The notes: a model not told the origin generated them from the sequence alone. DNA of 42,738 nucleotides from Patescibacteria group bacterium (GCA_025449635.1 JANWIZ010000010.1:1-42738); one strand, 5' to 3'; positions 1-9,805 are shown, numbered from the stretch's first letter. A program made the numbers and translations.

Positions 1-1718
1 CCTCCATGCTCCCCGGCACCAGGTCCAATATCTACAAGAAAATCAGCTGCTAACATAACCTCTTTGTCATGTTCAACTACAATTACCGTGTTTCCAAGGT
101 CACGAAGCTCAACTAAAGTTTTAATAAGCTGATCATTGTCTAATGGGTGAAGTCCAATTGTCGGCTCGTCAAGCACATAGAGAACTCCTGACAAACCGGA
201 GCCAATTTGAGAAGCAAGTCTAATTCTTTGAGCCTCCCCACCTGCTAAAGTGGCTGACGAACGATTTAGTGTGAGATAGTTAAGACCAACATCCACTAAA
301 AATTTTAAACGATTGTTTATTTCTTTAAGAATTTGTTTGGCAATAATTTGTTCCTTTTCATTTAGCTTTAAATTTTTAAACCAAATAGCAGACTCACCAA
401 CGGAAAGGTCGGCAATGTCGACAATCGATTTTTTTGCTACGGTGATAAATAATGCTTCCTTACGAACTCTAGCTCCTGAACAAACTTCGCAAACCTCCTG
501 ACGCATATACTTCTCAATTTCCTTCCTGACCCAATCACTTTCACTCTCCTTGTAGCGTCTACCAAGTTCGATAACTACACCCTCAAAAGCAGTTTCGAAA
601 GAAATACTACGTCCAAAGCGATTACGTCCACTTACTTTGAATATTTCGTCACTACTACCAAAAAGGATCGTGTCAAGGATTTTTTTAGGTAATTGTTTTA
701 TCGGTGTCGTAAGTGAAAAACCTAAATGATCTGCTAAGGCCTCTATTCGTCGGGAAGACCATGTATCATGAGCAAGCATTCGACTCCACGGGTGAATTGC
801 GCCTTCACTTATTGATAAATTTTTATTCGGAATAATAAGCTCAGGATCAACTGTCAGTTTGACTCCCAATCCATCACAGCTGCTACAAGCTCCCTGTGGT
901 GAATTGAAGGAGAAAGTTCTTGGTTCCAATTCTGGAATTGAAAGTCCATGCTCTGGGCAAGCGAATTTTTCAGAAAATACTTTATCTTCATTGTTTGCTT
1001 GGGAGATTATTACTTGCCCCTCTCCAAAACGCAGTGCTGTTTCAACAGATTCTGTCAGTCTTTGTTTCTCTATTCCAGGTAAAATTCTATCTATCACAAC
1101 CTCAATATTGTGAATCTTATACCGATCCAATTGTGGGGTTTCAGATAACTCATAAATTCGTAAATCCACCCTAACACGAGCGAATCCTTTTTTCTTAAGA
1201 TCATCAAAGACCTCATCATATATTCCTTTCCTACCTCTTACGATAGGGGACAGAAGATATGTGACCACTTCTTTTTTCGAATCCTTAATCTGTTGCTCAA
1301 TTTGATCAACAATTTCTTGAACAGTTTGTGATTTTATTTCCTTACCGTCAATTGGGCAGTGCGGAACCCCGAGTCGGGCCCAAAGTAAGCGCATATAATC
1401 ATAAATCTCAGTAATTGTTCCAACAGTTGATCGTGGGTTTTTTGAGGTTGCTTTTTGATCAATTGAAATTGCTGGAGACAACCCTTCAATCTGTTCGACA
1501 TCAGGTTTTTCCATCAACCCAAGAAATTGACGGGCGTAGGCAGAAAGTGATTCAACATAGCGACGCTGACCTTCAGCATAAATTGTGTCAAATGCAAGAG
1601 AACTTTTTCCACTTCCAGAAAGTCCAGTAAAAACAATAAGTGAGTTTTTTGGTAGTTCAAGATTTATATTCTTTAAATTGTGTTCCCGAGCACCGCGAAT
1701 GATGAGCTTATCTTTCAT
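1..1718 (-). CDS. uvrA: Excinuclease ABC subunit A (UvrA), N-terminal part; truncated by window edge
   Basis: Minus-strand reading from CAT at 1716-1718 gives MKDKLIIRGAREHNLKNINLELPKNSLIVFTGLSGSGKSSLAFDTIYAEGQRRYVESLSAYARQF..., and near the window edge LAGGEAQRIRLASQIGSGLSGVLYVLDEPTIGLHP. Absent from the ORF track because there is no stop in the window. Confidence 0.97.
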   Translation of the reverse strand, partial: MKDKLIIRGAREHNLKNINLELPKNSLIVFTGLSGSGKSSLAFDTIYAEGQRRYVESLSAYARQFLGLMEKPDVEQIEGLSPAISIDQKATSKNPRSTVGTITEIYDYMRLLWARLGVPHCPIDGKEIKSQTVQEIVDQIEQQIKDSKKEVVTYLLSPIVRGRKGIYDEVFDDLKKKGFARVRVDLRIYELSETPQLDRYKIHNIEVVIDRILPGIEKQRLTESVETALRFGEGQVIISQANNEDKVFSEKFACPEHGLSIPELEPRTFSFNSPQGACSSCDGLGVKLTVDPELIIPNKNLSISEGAIHPWSRMLAHDTWSSRRIEALADHLGFSLTTPIKQLPKKILDTILFGSSDEIFKVSGRNRFGRSISFETAFEGVVIELGRRYKESESDWVRKEIEKYMRQEVCEVCSGARVRKEALFITVAKKSIVDIADLSVGESAIWFKNLKLNEKEQIIAKQILKEINNRLKFLVDVGLNYLTLNRSSATLAGGEAQRIRLASQIGSGLSGVLYVLDEPTIGLHPLDNDQLIKTLVELRDLGNTVIVVEHDKEVMLAADFLVDIGPGAGEHG

Positions 1719-1793
1719 GATAAAAAGGTCAACTAAATGAACGGAGAATTTTACCAAAAAAAACCAAAAAAGACAAATAGTGGGTTAAATAAT

Positions 1794-3806
1794 TTAACTA
1801 ATCTCTTCTGGTAAAACAGTTTTGGGAATATCTAGTGAGTTTTTCTTCAATTCCACTATCTGATCACGAATTAAAGCAGCTCGTTCAAAATCAAGATCTT
1901 CAGCTGAATTTTTCATTTCTCTTTCCAAATCATTGATTAATCGAGAAATATCCTCTTTTTTAACCTTTGAAAAATCTAATTCCTGCGCAGTTGTTACCTC
2001 TGGTTGTAGTTCAGCTAGTCTGTCGGAAATATCGTGAATTTTCTTTTTGATCGAAGCTGCTGTTATACCGTGCTTTTTATTAAACTTAAGCTGAATATCA
2101 CGACGACGGTTAGTTTCATCAATAGCTGCTTTCATTGAACCAGTTTCTTTGTCAGCGTACATAATTACTTTGCCGTTGATCCTTCTGGCAGCTCTCCCTG
2201 TTGTTTGAATCAATGAAGTTCTGCTACGTAAGAAGCCTTCTTTATCCGCATCCATAATTGCAACAAGTGAAACTTCTGGTAAATCAAGTCCTTCACGCAA
2301 TAAATTTACACCGACCAAACAATCAAAAACCCCTTTGCGTAAATCCGCTAATATCTTTATCCTTTCAAGTGTTTCAACTTCAAAATGTATATACATGACT
2401 TTAATCCCCTTTTCTTTAAGATATTCTGTCAGCTCTTCAGCCATACGTTTAGTAAGTGTAGTCACCAGGACTCTTTCAACCTGCTTCACTCTCGTCTCAA
2501 TTTCCTTAATGAGGTCTGGAATCTGATTTTTTGTAGGCCTTACTTCAATGACAGGATCAACAATTCCGGTTGGTCGAATTATTTGCTCCACTACTTGATC
2601 GGACATTGAAATTTCGTATTTTTCAGGAGTAGCACTAGTGTAAATAGCTTGATTGATTTTTCTAGCGAACTCATCGTACGTCAAAGGACGATTGTCTGCA
2701 GCGGAAGGTAGTCGAAAGCCGTGCTCGATCAAAGTAGTTTTACGAGCCCTTTCACCATGCCACATACCCCGAACTTGAGGTAAAGTCATATGTGATTCGT
2801 CAACAATCAACAAAAAATCCTCTGGGAAATAGTCCATTAAAGTATATGGTGGGTCTCCTGGTTTTCGACCGTCAAAATAACGACTGTAATTTTCTATCCC
2901 ACTGGTATAACCAATCTGTTCGATCATTTCCAAATCATAAAGTGTTCGACTCTCTAGCCTTTGAGCTTCAACCAATTTATTTTGATTTCGAAGCTCAATT
3001 AACCTTAATTGAAGGTCACTTTTTATTACTTCGATTGGTTGAGATATATCTTGCTCTGGCATTACATAATGCTTCGCGGGAAAAATTTTAGTTTGCTTGA
3101 GTGTATCTAGAATCTCGCCATTTTTGGGATTGATTTTTTCAATTTTTTCAATTTTTGCTCCAAAAAACTGAACTCGAATCACAAACTCCTCATCAGCCGG
3201 GTAGATCTCAAACAAATCACCTTTCATCCGAAAAGTTCCTCTTTTTAATTCAAAATCGTTTCGTTCATATTGAATCGTTGTTAACTTTCGAAAAACTTCA
3301 TTTGGGACAATTTTGTCACCAACACCAAGGGAAACCAAGCTCTGTTGATAAAAAACAGGCGACCCTAGATTGTAAATACAAGAAACACTGGCCACAATCA
3401 AGACATCTGTTCGGGTAAGTAGGGCTTTAGTTGCAGCTAAACGGAGTCGATCGATTTCTTCATTAATACTAGCGTCTTTTTCTATATATAAATCAATCTT
3501 TGGAACATAAGCCTCAGGTTGATAATAGTCGTAGTAGGAAACAAAATATTCGACCGCATTTTCAGGGAAAAACTCTCGATACTCACTAGCCAACTGTGCT
3601 GCTAAAGTCTTATTATGAGCAATTACCAAAGTAGGTTTGTTGATTTGATTAACGATATTGGCAACTGTAAAAGTTTTCCCTGTACCAGTTGCACCCAAAA
3701 GCGTCTGGTGTTTAAAACCTTTGTTTAAACCATTAACTAGTTTCTCTATTGCTTGTGGCTGGTCTCCTAAAGGAGGCCATGGGGATTTCAATTTAAATTT
3801 ATTCAT
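1794..3806 (-). CDS. uvrB: Excinuclease ABC subunit B (UvrB)
   Basis: GATGTGKTFTVANI Walker A, YFVSYYDYYQPEAYVP beta-hairpin, C-terminal UVR motif; 670 aa. Confidence 0.98.
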   Translation of the reverse strand: MNKFKLKSPWPPLGDQPQAIEKLVNGLNKGFKHQTLLGATGTGKTFTVANIVNQINKPTLVIAHNKTLAAQLASEYREFFPENAVEYFVSYYDYYQPEAYVPKIDLYIEKDASINEEIDRLRLAATKALLTRTDVLIVASVSCIYNLGSPVFYQQSLVSLGVGDKIVPNEVFRKLTTIQYERNDFELKRGTFRMKGDLFEIYPADEEFVIRVQFFGAKIEKIEKINPKNGEILDTLKQTKIFPAKHYVMPEQDISQPIEVIKSDLQLRLIELRNQNKLVEAQRLESRTLYDLEMIEQIGYTSGIENYSRYFDGRKPGDPPYTLMDYFPEDFLLIVDESHMTLPQVRGMWHGERARKTTLIEHGFRLPSAADNRPLTYDEFARKINQAIYTSATPEKYEISMSDQVVEQIIRPTGIVDPVIEVRPTKNQIPDLIKEIETRVKQVERVLVTTLTKRMAEELTEYLKEKGIKVMYIHFEVETLERIKILADLRKGVFDCLVGVNLLREGLDLPEVSLVAIMDADKEGFLRSRTSLIQTTGRAARRINGKVIMYADKETGSMKAAIDETNRRRDIQLKFNKKHGITAASIKKKIHDISDRLAELQPEVTTAQELDFSKVKKEDISRLINDLEREMKNSAEDLDFERAALIRDQIVELKKNSLDIPKTVLPEEIS

Positions 3807-3828
3807 TGAATTTTCTATTCTAGCCCAA

Positions 3829-3859
3829 ATCAGTTCTTAATAAAAGAAATTAAACTGAT
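3829..3859. promoter_or_regulatory. Inverted repeat ATCAGTT-N17-AACTGAT in the uvrB/lexA divergent region; candidate operator
   Basis: Perfect 7-bp arms with an inner TTCTT-AATAA-AAGAA palindrome, just upstream of the uvrB -10 (TAGAAT, minus, 3817-3822). Confidence 0.4.
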
Positions 3860-3873
3860 ACATTAATACCTAG

Positions 3874-3903
3874 TTGACACCTTCCCGAAAAATAGGCAAT
3901 AAT
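3874..3903 (+). promoter_or_regulatory. Putative lexA promoter TTGACA-N18-AATAAT
   Basis: Consensus -35 at 3874-3879 and -10-like at 3898-3903. Confidence 0.5.
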
Positions 3904-3941
3904 TGAACCATAAATTACCCAAAATTTATTAAGGAAATTTT

Positions 3942-4562
3942 ATGCCACCAATTGTTTATCGCCGTCAAAGAGATTTATTAGAATTTATCTCCCAGTTTAT
4001 GCAAAAAAAGGGTTACGCGCCCACTTTAGCAGAAATTTGTGATGGGTTGGGGCTTCGCTCTCCTGCCACTGCTCATGAACATATACAAAATCTTATTGAA
4101 AAAGGAATCCTCAAAAAAACTGAAGGAGCCCGACGTGGTTTAGAAATAATTGATCAAAAAGTTATGGGCTGGATACCTGGTGGCGTTGAGCTACCCTTGA
4201 TGGGGAAAATTGCTGCTGGTTATGCGATTGAAGCAATTACTGATCCAACAGCGACTTTGACTGTACCTGAAGATATGGTTGGCAGTAAAAGAACCTATGT
4301 ACTTCAAGTAAAAGGTGATTCCATGATTGAAGCAGCTATACTTGATGGGGACTATGTTTTGGTTGAGCAAAGTGAGACTGCAAACGACGGTGAAATTGTA
4401 GTTGCTCTCTTGAATGACAACTTTGCTACCTTAAAACGCTATTTTAAACAAACAGATCATGTCCGACTAGAACCAGCCAATTCGACAATGAATCCAATAA
4501 TCGTTCGTGGTGATATTCGAATTCAAGGGATCGTTAAAGGCGTCATTCGTAAATTTCACTAA
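3942..4562 (+). CDS. lexA: LexA repressor / S24 self-cleaving protease
   Basis: N-terminal winged helix (RQRDLLEFISQFMQKKGYAPTLAEIC); A-G cleavage site in GKIAAGYAIEA; GDSM Ser and ATLKR Lys. Confidence 0.95.
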   Translation: MPPIVYRRQRDLLEFISQFMQKKGYAPTLAEICDGLGLRSPATAHEHIQNLIEKGILKKTEGARRGLEIIDQKVMGWIPGGVELPLMGKIAAGYAIEAITDPTATLTVPEDMVGSKRTYVLQVKGDSMIEAAILDGDYVLVEQSETANDGEIVVALLNDNFATLKRYFKQTDHVRLEPANSTMNPIIVRGDIRIQGIVKGVIRKFH

Positions 4563-4604
4563 CTTGCTTTCAATCTGGTAGATTTGGGATAATTAAATTA
4601 ACCC

Positions 4605-5975
4605 ATGCCCGAAGAAATACTCGAAAAAGTTGCTGAAGCTCCCGCTGTTGCGGTTGAAAAAACAATCGACACATCAAAACAATTAGCTAAAGATTTTGTA
4701 AATCAAAAACAAGTTAAAAAAGCTCGCGCTTATTGGAAACTATTAGGTCCTGGGCTTACAACAGGAGCCTCAGATGATGATCCTTCTGGAATTGCAACTT
4801 ATACCCAAACTGGAGCTCAGTTTGGAACTCAACTACTCTGGCTAGCTCCATTTACTTTCCCTCTTATGTCCGTGATTCAAGAAATGTGTGCTCGTATTGG
4901 CTTAGTTACTGGAAGGGGTTTAGCTGCCAATATTCGTCTCAATTATCCACGTTGGGTTCTTTATTTATGTACTTTTTTGCTCTTTGGGGCAAACGTACTA
5001 AATATTGGTGCTGATATTGGAGCAATGGCGAAAGCAACTGAGTTACTTCTCCCTCAAATAAATTTTGGCGTTTTTGTTTTCTTTTTTACAATTCTGAGTT
5101 TAGTTTTGCAAATCTTTACTACCTATGAAAAATACGCTCGGTATTTAAAATGGTTAGCCTTAATACTACTTTCTTATGTACTATCTACCTTAAGTATGCA
5201 GCTTGATTGGATTGATATTCTAACGAATACCGCAATCCCCACTATTACCTTTTCAAAGGAACAGATTTTAATCATCGCCGCTATACTCGGAACTACAATT
5301 TCTCCTTATCTTTTTTTCTGGCAAACCTCGCAAGAAGTCGAGGAAGAAATCCTTGAAGGTAAGACCTCAATTAAGCTTCGACAAGAAGAAACCTCAAATC
5401 ACGAGCTTCGTAATATGCGGATCGATGTTTGGTCTGGAATGTTTCTTTCGAATTTGGTTATGTTCTTTATTATCGCCGCTGCGTCTGGAACTTTACATCT
5501 CTCTGGCATCACGACAATCGAAACAGCTGATCAAGCTGCTTCTGCACTTAAACCAATCGCTGGAGACCAATCTTTTTTACTATTTACCTTAGGCATTATT
5601 GGAACCGGACTTTTAGCTGTTCCAGTCTTAGCAGGTAGTGCCTCTTATGCACTTTCAGAAAGTTTTGGTTGGAAGACTGGTTTGAGTAAAAAATTAAGCC
5701 AAGCCTATGCTTTTTATGGAGTAATTATCATTTCGATGCTTTTGGGCTTGGCTCTCAACTTTTTAAATATCAATCCAATGAAAACTCTAATTTACTCAGC
5801 TTTGGCTAATGCGGTTATAGCACCAATAATTCTTATACTTATTGTTCACCTTAGCAGTAATAAGAAAGTAATGGGAGATAGGTCTAATAATTTACTGACT
5901 TCCTTAATTGGGTGGGTGGTTGTTGGAATAATGTTTTTTGCAGGTTCAGCAACACTAATATCACTAGTGATCTAA
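4605..5975 (+). CDS. Nramp-family-related divalent metal transporter with non-canonical metal site
   Basis: GPGLTTGASDDDPSGIATYTQTGAQFG in TM1 and GTTISPYLFFWQTSQEVEE in the TM6 region; multi-TM, 456 aa. Confidence 0.85.
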   Translation: MPEEILEKVAEAPAVAVEKTIDTSKQLAKDFVNQKQVKKARAYWKLLGPGLTTGASDDDPSGIATYTQTGAQFGTQLLWLAPFTFPLMSVIQEMCARIGLVTGRGLAANIRLNYPRWVLYLCTFLLFGANVLNIGADIGAMAKATELLLPQINFGVFVFFFTILSLVLQIFTTYEKYARYLKWLALILLSYVLSTLSMQLDWIDILTNTAIPTITFSKEQILIIAAILGTTISPYLFFWQTSQEVEEEILEGKTSIKLRQEETSNHELRNMRIDVWSGMFLSNLVMFFIIAAASGTLHLSGITTIETADQAASALKPIAGDQSFLLFTLGIIGTGLLAVPVLAGSASYALSESFGWKTGLSKKLSQAYAFYGVIIISMLLGLALNFLNINPMKTLIYSALANAVIAPIILILIVHLSSNKKVMGDRSNNLLTSLIGWVVVGIMFFAGSATLISLVI

Positions 5976-6340
5976 CCTAGGATAGATTTTACCTCTTCAA
6001 CCACTTTATCTGGGGTATAAGTACTTTTGATGATAAACGCTTGTGCTCCCATAGAGAGACCTTTACTCACAAATTCATCCTGCGCAACATTACTAAGAAT
6101 AACTATACTCATACCTTCCTTTGGATTTTTCTGCAAACTTTCAAGTATTTGAAAGCCAGAAACATCAGGAATGTTTAGATCCAGCATCAATAAATCGTAA
6201 GGGTTTTTATCGAGAAGTTCCAAACCTGCCTTTCCACTGGGAGTTGTTTCGATTGCATAACCAGCGTTTTTGAGCTGCCTTTCGTATAATTCTCTAATAA
6301 ACTGATCGTCTTCGACCATTAGTATCTTTTTTGGCTCCAT
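5972..6340 (-). CDS. Stand-alone response regulator receiver (CheY-like)
   Basis: MEPKKILMVEDDQFIRELYERQL...DLLMLDLNIPDVSGFQILESL...VILSN; 122 aa, no output domain. Confidence 0.93.
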   Translation of the reverse strand: MEPKKILMVEDDQFIRELYERQLKNAGYAIETTPSGKAGLELLDKNPYDLLMLDLNIPDVSGFQILESLQKNPKEGMSIVILSNVAQDEFVSKGLSMGAQAFIIKSTYTPDKVVEEVKSILG

Positions 6341-6348
6341 CTAGAAGC

Positions 6349-6360
6349 TATGATATCATA
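6349..6360. promoter_or_regulatory. Palindromic bidirectional -10 region TATGATATCATA
   Basis: Perfect 12-bp palindrome. It gives TATCAT 10 nt before the rsmI ATG on + and TATCAT 9 nt before the response-regulator ATG on -. Confidence 0.5.
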
Positions 6361-6369
6361 GTTGGACAT

Positions 6370-7035
6370 ATGTCGCTTTTTGTAGTTGCTACACCAATCG
6401 GAAATAGTAAAGACATTACACTTCGGGCTTTAGAAACTCTAAAGTCAGTGGATTTAATTTTGTGTGAGGATACTCGTCATTCCGGTCAACTTCTCTCACA
6501 ATACGAAATAAAAAAACCACTACTCTCATTTCATGACCATAACGAAACTGAACGAATTCCAGAATTAATTACCAAACTTAAATCAGGTGAAGATATAGCA
6601 TTGATTTCAGACGCAGGTACACCGTTAATATCAGACCCAGGTTTTAAACTCGTCCGTGCGGTTCGTGAAGAAAAAATACCTGTAGTAACAATTCCTGGTC
6701 CAGCCGCTGTAACTGCTGCTCTATCGATCGCTGGACTTCCAACTGATAAATTCTTATTTGTTGGTTATCTACCAAAAAGTGCTGGGAAACGAAAAACCTT
6801 AATGTCAAATCTGGTTAAGATCAAAGAAATTTTACCCCAAACCTTAGTTTTTTACGAATCCCCTTATAGAATTGAAAAACTTTTAGGAGAGATAGAAACC
6901 CATTTTCCAGATTCCAAAGTTTCATTGCAGAGAGAGTTAACCAAAATTCATGAGCAAGTTCAGATCGGTGGAATCAATGAGATTATTAATCAACCTAAGG
7001 TCTTGAAAGGCGAATTTACTATTGTGGTGTACTAA
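6370..7035 (+). CDS. rsmI: 16S rRNA (cytidine1402-2'-O)-methyltransferase RsmI
   Basis: MSLFVVATPIGNSKDITLRALETLKSVDLILCEDTRHSGQLL...ALISDAGTPLISDPGFKLV. ATG at 6370 preferred over the ORF-track start at 6331. Confidence 0.95.
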   Translation: MSLFVVATPIGNSKDITLRALETLKSVDLILCEDTRHSGQLLSQYEIKKPLLSFHDHNETERIPELITKLKSGEDIALISDAGTPLISDPGFKLVRAVREEKIPVVTIPGPAAVTAALSIAGLPTDKFLFVGYLPKSAGKRKTLMSNLVKIKEILPQTLVFYESPYRIEKLLGEIETHFPDSKVSLQRELTKIHEQVQIGGINEIINQPKVLKGEFTIVVY

Positions 7036-8611
7036 TTATCTCTTTTACCCTAATTCCTAATAGGTTTCTTCCAGACATCGAATCTGGTTTTTCAATCCCA
7101 AAAAGAGATAAGACTGAAGGTGCTACATCCGCCAAAATACCTGGTGGAAGTTGTACTGTTGGTTTTTTTTGTAAAACCTTAGCCACTACAACAAAAGGCA
7201 CCTGGTTACGAGAGTGAGCTGTATCAACCTCACCAGTTGTCGGATTAAGCATTGTTTCAGCATTACCGTGATCAGCGGTAACAATCATTACCCCATTTTT
7301 ACCTAAAACTTCATTTCCTATTTTTTCTAAACAAGAGTCTAGTATCTCAATTGCTTTTTCAGTAGCAGAAATTGAACCAGTATGACCCACCATATCAGCG
7401 TTTGCAAAGTTAACAATGTAAAATTCATATAAATCTTCTTTTAACTTAGCAACTACGTAGTCCGTCAATTCGGTAGCAGACATCTCTGGTTTCAAATCAT
7501 AAGTGATTACTTTTGGGGATGGTATATGAACTCTATGCTCCAGTGAATACGACTCCTCTCTTCCCCCATTAAAAAAATAGGTTACATGAGCATATTTCTC
7601 AGTCTCTCCAATATGAAGTTGCTTTAACCCATTATCGCTAATAATTTTTGCGAGACTGTCTTCAACAACTTGCAAAGGAAAGGCAACTAAAACAGGAAGG
7701 TTTTTTTCGTACTCTGTCATTGTTACAAAAACAATATTTTTTAACCCGGTTTCTCGATCGAAATTAAGGAATTCAGGTAAAACAAAACTTTCGGTCAATT
7801 GTCTGGCACGATCTGGGCGAAAATTGAAAAATATCACACTATCATTGTCCTTTACTGTAAAAACAGAATTATCCTCTGAAGTAATTAAAGTGGGCTCAAT
7901 AAATTCATCCGTGATATTTTTTTGATAAGAACTTTCAATTGTGTGGCTAACGTTATTTGACCTAATTCCCTGACCCAACACAATTGTTCTATAAGCTTTC
8001 TCTGTTCTTTCCCAACGATTATCTCGATCCATTGCCCAATATCTACCCGTAATAGAAGCTATTTTGCCTATTCCAATTGTATCGATTTTTTTCTGAATTT
8101 CATTCAGTACTTGAACACCTGCAGTTGTCGAAGAATCTCTACCATCAGTAAACAAATGTAAATAAACATTTTTGACCTTATGTTCCTTGGCTTCTAAAAG
8201 CAGCGCATATAAATGCTTAACACTTGAATGACCTCCTGCTGTACCAACCAATCCTAGCAGATGAAGATTTGAATTATTTGCTAGCGTATTTTCATACGCT
8301 TTTATCAACGACTCGTTTCGACTGAAGGAACCATCAGCAATTGCACTATTAATTCGCGGCAAATCCTGCTGGACTATTCTTCCTGCACCAATATTTAAGT
8401 GTCCAACCTCTGAATTACCAGACTCCCCTTTTGGCAAACCAACAGACTCTTCGGAAGCAGTTAACTGAGTGTGAGGATAATTTGCAAGTAAAGAGTTAAA
8501 GTAGGGTTTTTTTGCCAATTCAATGGCATTTCCTGGCCCTGGAGGTGCAATACCCCAACCGTCAAGAATTACAAGCAAAACTGGTTTTAAAGGTTTCTCA
8601 ATTTCAAGCAT
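7019..8611 (-). CDS. gpmI: 2,3-bisphosphoglycerate-independent phosphoglycerate mutase
   Basis: LVILDGWGIAPPGPGNAIELA, SGNSEVGHLNIGAGRIVQQDLPRI, FTDGRDSSTTAG, TADHGNAE. Confidence 0.97.
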   Translation of the reverse strand: MLEIEKPLKPVLLVILDGWGIAPPGPGNAIELAKKPYFNSLLANYPHTQLTASEESVGLPKGESGNSEVGHLNIGAGRIVQQDLPRINSAIADGSFSRNESLIKAYENTLANNSNLHLLGLVGTAGGHSSVKHLYALLLEAKEHKVKNVYLHLFTDGRDSSTTAGVQVLNEIQKKIDTIGIGKIASITGRYWAMDRDNRWERTEKAYRTIVLGQGIRSNNVSHTIESSYQKNITDEFIEPTLITSEDNSVFTVKDNDSVIFFNFRPDRARQLTESFVLPEFLNFDRETGLKNIVFVTMTEYEKNLPVLVAFPLQVVEDSLAKIISDNGLKQLHIGETEKYAHVTYFFNGGREESYSLEHRVHIPSPKVITYDLKPEMSATELTDYVVAKLKEDLYEFYIVNFANADMVGHTGSISATEKAIEILDSCLEKIGNEVLGKNGVMIVTADHGNAETMLNPTTGEVDTAHSRNQVPFVVVAKVLQKKPTVQLPPGILADVAPSVLSLFGIEKPDSMSGRNLLGIRVKEIISTPQ

Positions 8612-8647
8612 GTTTCCAAAATAATTATTGCATACTTCTAGGGAGTC

Positions 8648-8676
8648 TTGCGAGTTAGGCTTAAGTTTGATACTAT
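8648..8676 (+). promoter_or_regulatory. Putative promoter TTGCGA-N17-TACTAT for the carbonic-anhydrase-like/ATP synthase cluster
   Basis: -35 8648-8653, -10 8671-8676, 11 nt before ATG 8688. Confidence 0.45.
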
Positions 8677-8687
8677 ATCTTGCTATT

Positions 8688-9056
8688 ATGACAAAAGTAC
8701 ATACTGAAACTATCGAAGCGCTTATTATCCGCTGTATTGATTATCGTTTTGTAACACGATCCCGAAAATTCAAGGAAGACGCTGGATTAACCGATAAATA
8801 TGATCTCTTAACTTTTCCAGGAGCGTCAAAAAATATTCATTTACTATTTGACGCGATTGCCGTCTCTAATCGGTTACATAAACCTAAGAAAATCATAATT
8901 ATGGATCACGAAGACTGTGGGGCCTTTGGAGATGAAAATAGCTTAGAAGACCATAAAAATTCTTTAAAAAAAGCTGAAAAACTGTTACATATAGTGTTTC
9001 CTGAAATTCCAGTGGAACTCTATTATATTAAATTCGAAGAAATTATAAAAATCTAG
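8688..9056 (+). CDS. Small beta-carbonic-anhydrase-like protein
   Basis: RCIDYRF (CxDxR) and DHEDCGAFG (HxxC) motifs in about 122 aa; start at 8688 preferred over 8628. Confidence 0.65.
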   Translation: MTKVHTETIEALIIRCIDYRFVTRSRKFKEDAGLTDKYDLLTFPGASKNIHLLFDAIAVSNRLHKPKKIIIMDHEDCGAFGDENSLEDHKNSLKKAEKLLHIVFPEIPVELYYIKFEEIIKI

Positions 9057-9058
9057 AA

Positions 9059-9799
9059 ATGTCTGCAAGTATTGAAATCGCGGCTGAAAAAATTACCCAA
9101 ATAGGACCTTTACCTATTACTAACTCATTAATTACTACTTGGATCGGTATGGCTGTGATTATCACTTTTGCCTACTTTGCAGGGAAGAATATTAAAAAAA
9201 TTCCTAGTGGTTTGCAAAATTTTGCTGAACTGGTCATTGAAACTCTCTACTCCACAATGGAAAATTTAGCTGGTGAGCGTACAAAAAGAATTTTTCCGAT
9301 AATTGCAACTTTTTTTATTTTAATCATTGTATCAAATTATCTCGGATTACTACCTGGTGTTGGTACAATAGGAATACATGAAATTCATGACGGGAAAGAA
9401 GTACTAGTACCACTATTTCGATCCGCTAATTCAGACATCAACCTCACTTTAGCACTCGCCTTGATCTCTGTTGGGGTAACTCATTACTTTTCAATCACGA
9501 CTTTGGGAATTGTTGATTACTTAAGACGATACTTTTCTATAAACCCTGTTCTGTTATTTGTCGGTTTGCTTGAAATAGTTGCCGAGATTACCAAAATACT
9601 CTCGCTTTCTTTCCGACTTTTTGGTAATATCTTTGCCGGCGAAGCATTGCTTACCACAATTTCCGGATTATTTGCTTTTTTTGTGCCGCTGCCTTTTATG
9701 GCTTTGGAACTGTTAGTCGGTTTTGTGCAAGCAACTGTTTTTATGATGCTTACATTAGTCTTCATTGTGATCTTAACGGAAAAACATGAAGTTCATTAA
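9059..9799 (+). CDS. atpB: F0F1 ATP synthase subunit a
   Basis: ISFRLFGN-type motif (LSLSFRLFGNIFAGEALL), multi-TM; position in cluster. Confidence 0.95.
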   Translation: MSASIEIAAEKITQIGPLPITNSLITTWIGMAVIITFAYFAGKNIKKIPSGLQNFAELVIETLYSTMENLAGERTKRIFPIIATFFILIIVSNYLGLLPGVGTIGIHEIHDGKEVLVPLFRSANSDINLTLALALISVGVTHYFSITTLGIVDYLRRYFSINPVLLFVGLLEIVAEITKILSLSFRLFGNIFAGEALLTTISGLFAFFVPLPFMALELLVGFVQATVFMMLTLVFIVILTEKHEVH

Positions 9800-9805
9800 T
9801 ATTGA

